The notes under the pieces were generated by a model that was given only the letters and a program-made list of their open reading frames with translations, was not told the DNA's origin and ran no database searches. Shown here piece by piece: positions 58,038-64,000 of a stretch of 64,000 nucleotides of DNA (the first letter of the stretch is position 1; the number at the start of each line of letters is the position of its first letter). The DNA is from Cyanophora paradoxa (lineage: Eukaryota > Glaucocystophyceae > Cyanophorales > Cyanophoraceae), in contig QPMI01000122.1 of assembly GCA_004431415.1 (NCBI GenBank), positions 1-64,000 of the forward strand, written 5' to 3'. The position numbers were made by a program, and so were the translations under genes.

Positions 58038-61000
58038 ATGAGACTGGGCTCGGATCCCGGCTCGGATGGCGAGGAGAGGCCAAAGGTGTGGCTCGGAGCG
58101 AGCGATCTGCCCGAGAGGGTGTGAGCGCTTGCGTTCATGCTTATGACGTCGCTACTTCCACGCAGAACGGCCGCGGGAGCACAGCGAAGGGAGCTGACAA
58201 GCGCGGGTCGAAGGCGGGCGGGTCCGAAGATGAGCCAATCTATGAGATCGAGCGCATTGTGGACGTGAAAAAAGTCAAGGTTTGCATCCGAGTAGCCTGC
58301 CGCCCCGGCGTCGTTTGCGCCGCTACTTTTGATCCCGTCATCGCTGATGCCGAGCACAGGGCCGAAAGAAGTATCTCGTGAAGTGGGAGGGCTACCCCGA
58401 AGAGGAGAACACGTGGGAGCCCGAGTCGAACCTGAAGAGCTGCCAATTCTGGATCGATCAGTTCGAGCGGGAACGCAAGGAGGAGAAGGCGGCCGAGAAG
58501 GCCGAGAAGACGGCAGGGAAGGGCGCGAAGGCCAAGCCGGGGAAGGGAGGCAGCAAGCGCGCGCTCAGAAGCGCGGAGGAAAGCTCCTCAAGCAGCGAGG
58601 ACGAATCGAAGGCGACCGCTCGCAAGGAAGGCGCCTCCGCTGTTGCGCGGGCCGCTTCCCGGGCGGCCCCCGCGGCTCCCCCCATGGCCTCCCTCGGAAA
58701 GGCAAGAGGGACGAAGCCAGGGCCGCTGCCGGACCAGCGCGGCGGCAAGCGGCGGAAGACGGGGGAGCGCGGGGCGGAGGCGCGGCCGGGGGCGATGGCG
58801 GACGCGGAGATGCGCGACGCGGCGGCCCCCGAGGAGGAATTCACGCCCGCCCCGCCGGCCCACGCCCCCGCCGCCCCCGAGCCCGCCCTGGCCCCGGCGC
58901 CCGCTCAGGCCCCCGCCTCCTCGGCCCCCGCCGCCCCCTCCACACCCGCGATTCCCGCCCCTGCAGCCCCCGTCACTTCCTCCGCCTCAAGGAGGGCTCG
59001 AGCCCGAAAGTCGGCTGGTCTCGCCCCTCAATCCGATCCCGGCCCCTCCGCCCCGGCCCCGGCCGCCCTCGGCGAGGGCGCCTCCGACGCCCTGAGGACG
59101 GCGAGCGGCTCGCGGGTGCGCGCCGGCGCCGCGGGGCGGGGCCCGGGGCGCCCCGAGACTGACCGCCTCGCCGGCGCGCAGGTGAGCTTCGGGGAGCAGA
59201 CGCGCGTGCGGGAGGTGGACGAGAGCGGCAAGGTCGTGGGCGAGTCGAACATGCCCCTCGAGCGCAACAGCTCCATGCCTCAGCCGCAGGCGCAGCCGCA
59301 GCAGCAGCGGGCGGCGGCGGAGCCGCCCCCCGCGCCGTTGGTTGACATGGAAAAGATCATGGCAGGCGCATCGGCCATTCTGGACGGCGTCTTCCCGGGG
59401 GCGCGCGCGGAGGAGGAGGGCAGCCTGGAGCCTGCGGGGAGCGTGGGCGTGATGATCGACAAGGGCAAGTCCCCACGGCCGGCGGGGGACAAACCCGCCC
59501 GCGGAGGGGACGTCGTCTTCGACGCGACTGCGGCCGACGGCGCCCCGGAGCCGCACTCGGTCAGCAGCGCCAGCCTCGAGAAGTCGAACAACACGCGCTC
59601 GACCTCCGTCCAGGCGGCACCCACCTTCGAACACCCCGTGCGCGCCGCGCTGCGCCAAGCCGCTCGCCAACTGGGCGGCGTGCCGAGGGGGGCTGGGCCG
59701 TGCGCAGGAGCTGGGGAAGGACGCGAGGATCACGGAGATCGTGACGGCGCGCAAGGGGCCCGACGGCACCATCAACCTCGTCGTCAAGCTCGCGGGGGCC
59801 GACGGCAACGTCCGCCAGGAGACCATCCCTTCCTCCAGCGTCGCCCAGGCTCGTCCGCAGCGCCCGCCGCCCCGCCCCCGCCCTGACGCCCCCGTGCAGA
59901 AGGACCCGTTGAAGGTGATCGCGTACTACGAGTCCAAGCTGCACCTCCGCCCCCATGCGGGCGCCCCCGCCCCCGCCGCGGCTCCCCGCGCCCCCGCACC
60001 GCCCGCCCCGCCGGCGACTGGCGCGAAGGAAGACAAGGAGATACAGACGGCTGCGGGGGCGGAGAAGAGGGCCGGCGAGGCTCTGGCGAGCGCTTGGCGG
60101 TTCGCCGGCCCCGCACCGCCCTCCGGGTCGCCATCCGTTCCGGCGGACGAGACGTCCCAGCAGCCGGCGACCGCGGCCCCGTCGCCGCTCCCGGCGCCCG
60201 CGCTGTCTCCCGGCGGCTCCGCTGCCGAGGACTCCGTGGCGACCGCGGGGCGGCTGCAGGACGGCACGCGGGTCACGTACGCCACCGCAGCGCAAATCAT
60301 TTTGCGGGAGCAGCGGCAGCCGCTGCACTACAAGGAGATTGCCAAGGTGACTGGCGCTTGCGTCTGACCTTCTTCTTGGAAGGGCGCTCACGGTCCTACC
60401 AGCTCGCGGCGAAGCAGGGTCTGCTGCCCGACAAGGCCTCCCTCGAGACGTCCATGTTCGGTGCGCGGCGCCGGGCCCCGCCGCCTCGCTGCAGCGACCG
60501 ACGCGCTTCTAGCTTCCATCAATGGCGACATCGGCAAACAACAGGATAGGAGTGTGTACGTCCGGGTACGTGGCTCGGGAACAGGGCGTTGGGGCCCGCC
60601 CGACGCGCCGGCGCAGTATGGGCCCGGGACGTTTGCGCTGAAGGAGTGGAATCTTCCTGCACTGGACCCGTCAGCAGCTGGGTCTTCGAGCGTGGGGTCG
60701 TCGCCGGGGGGCGGCGGGGGCCGTCCGGCGGACAGGGAGGAGGAGGAGCTCCGGCGCAGGCTGGAGGCGGCGGAGGGCCGCGCCGCGCGCCTCGCCCGCG
60801 AGCTGGAGGCGGAGCGGGGCAAGACGTGCACCCCGCCCGCCATCGCCCGGCCGCCGCGGGGCGCGCGGCCTGATCCCCGCAGGACGGACCAGGGGGAGAA
60901 GATCCGGGCGACAAAGCTCGCCATCAGCAGAGCGACGTGCGCCCGCCGCGCGGCGCCCCCGCCGATAGCCCGCCGGCGACCGACGCCGGGGGCAGGGGCG

Positions 61001-61369
61001 AGAGCGACGAGCTCAGGCTCCAGCTCGAGGAGGCGAGGGACGAGGCCCGGAGGGCGAGGCAGGAGGCGGCGGCTCTCGGCCAGCAGCTCGAGGAGGAGAG
61101 GAAGAAGTCGTGCGCCCCTGGCGCCCGCCTGCTGCCGGGCGAGGGCCGCCTGACCCCTCTCCAGATCGGAGCTCGAGACGCGCGTCGTCGAGCTTACTGC
61201 GAGGTGCGCTGGCCACGCGCCGCTCCTGGAAACGGAGCTCGTCGAGCTCCCAGCCAATTGGCAACGCAGGGATGTGAACGAGGATTTGAAGCGCCGATTC
61301 GAAGAGCTGGCGAGGGACTTCGCACATTACCGCCACCGCTACGAAGGGGCCCCTGACCTCCCTGGCTGA
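58038..61369 (+). CDS. HP1-like chromodomain/chromoshadow protein fused to a HARE-HTH domain
   Basis: Eleven exons (58038-58118, 58166-58279, 58360-59679, 59708-59848, 59900-60346, 60403-60460, 60495-60825, 60883-60936, 60996-61109, 61165-61203, 61270-61369) sum to 2,799 nt, 932 residues, in one frame. The chromodomain is near residues 45-105: EDEPIYEIERIVDVKKVK, then KYLVKWEGYPEEENTWEPES. These carry the acidic patch, aromatic residues and N-T-W-E-P of HP1 domains that bind methylated histone H3. A long Ala/Pro-rich linker with basic patches follows. A chromoshadow-like domain (DARITEIVTARKGPDGTINL ... DPLKVIAYYESKLH) lies near 510-570. A HARE-HTH-like domain follows near 690-780: TAAQIILREQRQPLHYKEIA, QGLLPDKASLETSM, ASINGDIGKQQDRSVYVRV, GPGTFAL. 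The rest is coiled coil. ATG 58038 is the first in frame; an earlier start in another exon is possible. Confidence 0.82.
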
Positions 61370-62706
61370 TCCGTGCCCCTTGGCCTCATGCCTGGCGCCT
61401 TCTGCGCATCCACTCATCAGACGGCGAGCTCCAGTGCTGGAAATCTTGAAGGCCACGGCTTTCCAGCTATATTTGAAGTCATGGGCGTACTAGGGTACTC
61501 TGAGAATAACTTGCAATTGAGCATGCTGCATGTTCTTGGACTCTAGATCTGGGACTCTAGCGTGACAGTCCGACGGTCTAGCGGCTAGCCATATCATAGT
61601 ATTATCTACGTATACAGCCAGCGCTATTGAATCGTGTAAGTCTCGAGCTCGCGTGTAACTTAGTAACTCAACTTGCAACTTTTTTTTGTTTTGATGCGCA
61701 TGCCGCAGTGCATATGCATGCATGTGCACGTACAGTGATCGTTAACTTTTAATTTATTTTGTGATCGCCGAGTCGGGCGGCGCCATGCGTGCTACGTTGC
61801 AAGTACTAGTTGTGGCCCGGCCGCGGCCCCCGGCCCAGTGGTACCCAAGACACTGACACGCGCCATTCCCCCCTGCTCCGATAATCGAGTCTCGATGCGA
61901 CGCCGTGACGCAAACTCTCAGGAGCGCCTTTTTAATTTTCCGGCGCCCGGTACAACATCATGGCATGTACGTATCAGTGTTTGTGAAAGTTTACTCCCCG
62001 CCGGCACCCTGAAAGCTTTCATGAAAGCTTTCTGAATTCGAAAGCTTTCTGAAAGGATTGCTCCCATCATGGCATACAAGGAAACCTTGCCCAGCGAAAC
62101 CGGAAATATTCTGTTTCAAGCAAGCGTCCAGACACAAGTCTATGCTTTCCAATGTCATCTCCAACTGCAATCTGAAAGCCCGCATGGCCCTGTTGCGCCA
62201 AGTTTCAGTGGAAGAGGGGGTACAGCTCCGGAGGCGGCCAGGCGCCACCTTCGAATTCCCCAGCGGCCCCCGCCCTTCCACAATGTCATGCAACCGTTTT
62301 CCCCGTATGGCATTATGCTTTGTTGCACTCTCAGAGTCTAGCTTGCTCAAATCCGTCGTTTTCCGCATGAAACTCCGTCGGAAGCCTTGAAGGCCTGCTG
62401 TAGGGGGCCCCTGCATTTTTTTCCGCCGCTCGCAGCGGCTACGATGCGATATCGATCACACCTATACGAGGGCGCATGCAAAGAATCGCATCTTACAAAA
62501 ATTGCTAACACAGAAAGTACGCTGCACCAATTCACCAGGGCAGCAACTTGGCAAAAGAGGGGGTACCCCCCTTGCAATCAATATCTACATTTGATTTCAT
62601 GTTCAAAATCTATATCGATATCGACTATATAGCTATGCGCCAGGTTATAATAAGACGATTTTACACGTTGCAGAACGATGAATGCACCATTGCAACTAAT
62701 TCAGAT
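61370..62706. other. Lower-GC intergenic region between convergent genes
   Basis: About 1.3 kb with much lower GC than the genes around it. It contains three copies of the palindrome GAAAGCTTTC within 39 bp (62011-62020, 62023-62032, 62040-62049) and an A/T-rich stretch at 62580-62660. Open frames are short and have no recognisable product. It probably holds the 3' ends of both genes. Confidence 0.5.
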
Positions 62707-64000
62707 CTAGAGCTTCACTTGCAAGATCTGACCAAGACTTGAAATTTGGAATGCCCGTCCTGTTTTATCGCTATTCGTGGACTGAATGCGCACGAAGAAT
62801 TTTTCACTGTCGGAAATGCCGAATGTAAGGTCGTAGCTGAGCTCGCTCAACGTCTTGTCAACCAGAGCTCCGAGAAGCTGGTTGCTGATGAAGTTCAGAA
62901 CCGGTCCATCAGTAATCTGCAGCCCGCCCCATCAATCAGCAGCGGCCAGGCTGCATGCATGTTTAAGGAGTGCACCTCATCCATTGGGGCGATAGTGTTG
63001 ATGGTTTCGAGAGTGTTGGCTATGGTTCCAGCCATCTGCTGGGCCGTGCTGAGATCTGCATAATGCAAAAGCATAAGCACCTGCACATTGACCTTTGTCC
63101 ATGCAGGCACGTACTTGAGCCGAGGCCAACCAGCCCCTCGAGGCGTTGCTGGCGCATCCCCAGACGCCACCAGTCGCCAATGCCGAATACGGCGTACCGC
63201 TCAGTGTGCGGCTGAATCGTCCCGTACTGCCTCTCAATCTCGACAATCTGCGCAATGCCGTTCAGGCCCCCAAATCCACCAATTGCGATCGCGCTAGCTC
63301 GAGAACAAACCTTTCCCACATCGACGAAACTCAGGACGGAAGCGAGAGGCTTCAGGATCTTGACATTGCCGATCGCTTCGAATTCCCGGACAGATCCCTC
63401 TGCCTTCAGCACGCGGTGCGTGGAGAGCCCGTTTTCCCCGCTGTAGTTCTCTTTGAACTTGAGGTGATTGACGATCCCGTTCAGCGTGAATGCGGCCTGC
63501 GATCGTGAGGATCTCAGCGTGATCCGACGTCGACGAGCCACGGTTCAAATTGCGCGGTGGCTCACCATGGCCAACTGAATGGCCTGAGCTGAGCTGAGCG
63601 GCGCTGAGCCGAATGGCCAACGAATTGCGGCTTAGCTGAAAGAGTCCAACAGCGTTGTCTTGTGCTTCTGGAGTGCACTGAGGGCTGCATAGTTGGACCT
63701 CCCACCGGACCTCAGCCAACTCAGTTGAACTCACCTGAGCTGGGGGTACTTGACCAGGTCAATCGACCCAGTGGGGGAACGTGAAGCTGAGGCGATGGAG
63801 AGTCTAAAGTGCGGCCAGGTGACAGTCAGCTCGAGTGGGAGCTTAAGGCCTCGGCCGCCCTGCCCGGCTACTGCGGCGTCAGCTTTCGAGGCCACCGGCG
63901 TCAGCTGAGAGTCAGCCTGAAGCCGGAAATCGGAGTACAAAGAGCACAGAGACTCGTCAGACTCTCATTTGCAAATAGTGCACGTTGAGCCATCCGCAGG
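62707..64000 (-). CDS. Unrecognised gene, 5' end uncertain or outside window
   Basis: Four consecutive exons on the minus strand are well supported because each is a whole number of codons with good splice sites: 63496-63311, 63247-63131, 63080-62976 and 62916-62707. They encode AAFTLNGIVNHLKFKENYSG ... ILKPLASVLSFVDVGK, IVEIERQYGTIQPHTERYAV with FGIGDWWRLGM, VLMLLHYADLSTAQQMAGTI and ITDGPVLNFISNQLLGALVD, and end LGQILQVKL. Upstream, LKLPLELTVTWPHFRLSIAS ends at a GTGAGT donor near 63732 and probably belongs to the same gene; the exon between is ambiguous. I do not recognise the family. Codon use is clearly less GC-biased than in the other genes. There is no sign of a transposon. Confidence 0.55.

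Noticed and set aside
1-64000. tRNA, rR​NA or other structural RNA genes
   Set aside because: I saw no cloverleaf consensus or rRNA core sequence in the intergenic regions. A covariance-model search would settle this.

Overview
The window looks like nuclear DNA of a GC-rich unicellular eukaryote, most plausibly an alga. Genes are densely packed, split by many short introns (about 50-115 nt), and the introns and low-complexity coding stretches are dominated by CCCCG-type tracts. About a third of the introns I could resolve use a GC donor instead of GT. A haptophyte or another GC-rich alga would fit, but nothing here fixes the lineage.

Layout: 1-569, 3' end of an unrecognised gene (+). 1743-2660, a DUF3605-like protein (-). 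2931-5387, a long coiled-coil protein with an SR-like tail (+). 5766-8444, an EF-hand-like protein with a Pro/Ala-rich tail (+). 9725-44891, one giant gene (-) that fills over half of the window and encodes a secreted modular protein, estimated at about 9,000 residues. 45601-47945, a protein O-mannosyltransferase without MIR domains (+). 48110-51015, glycyl-tRNA synthetase (-). 51277-51988, a small unrecognised protein (+). 52250-54216, a GT61-like glycosyltransferase (-). 54626-55731, an unrecognised basic/coiled-coil protein (+). 55881-57688, a ZIP metal transporter (-). 58038-61369, an HP1-like chromodomain and chromoshadow protein fused to a HARE-HTH domain (+). 62707-64000, an unrecognised gene (-) running off the window.

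The giant gene is the main feature. Read in its own direction it has a signal-sequence exon, four modules of type B, a hybrid exon, about 50 modules of type C, a second hybrid exon, about 24 more type-B modules, and about ten IPT/TIG modules. Where checked, B exons are phase 1-1 and C exons are phase 0-0; the two hybrid exons (1-0 and 0-1) join the two systems without breaking the frame. The C modules sit in two arrays with a higher-order period of three exons (about 1.09 kb), and neighbouring copies are nearly identical in exons and introns.

Possible functional links are inference only: the giant protein is rich in N-glycosylation sequons, and the O-mannosyltransferase and the GT61-like enzyme also belong to the secretory pathway. 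The remaining genes are housekeeping (GlyRS), transport (ZIP) and chromatin (HP1/HARE).
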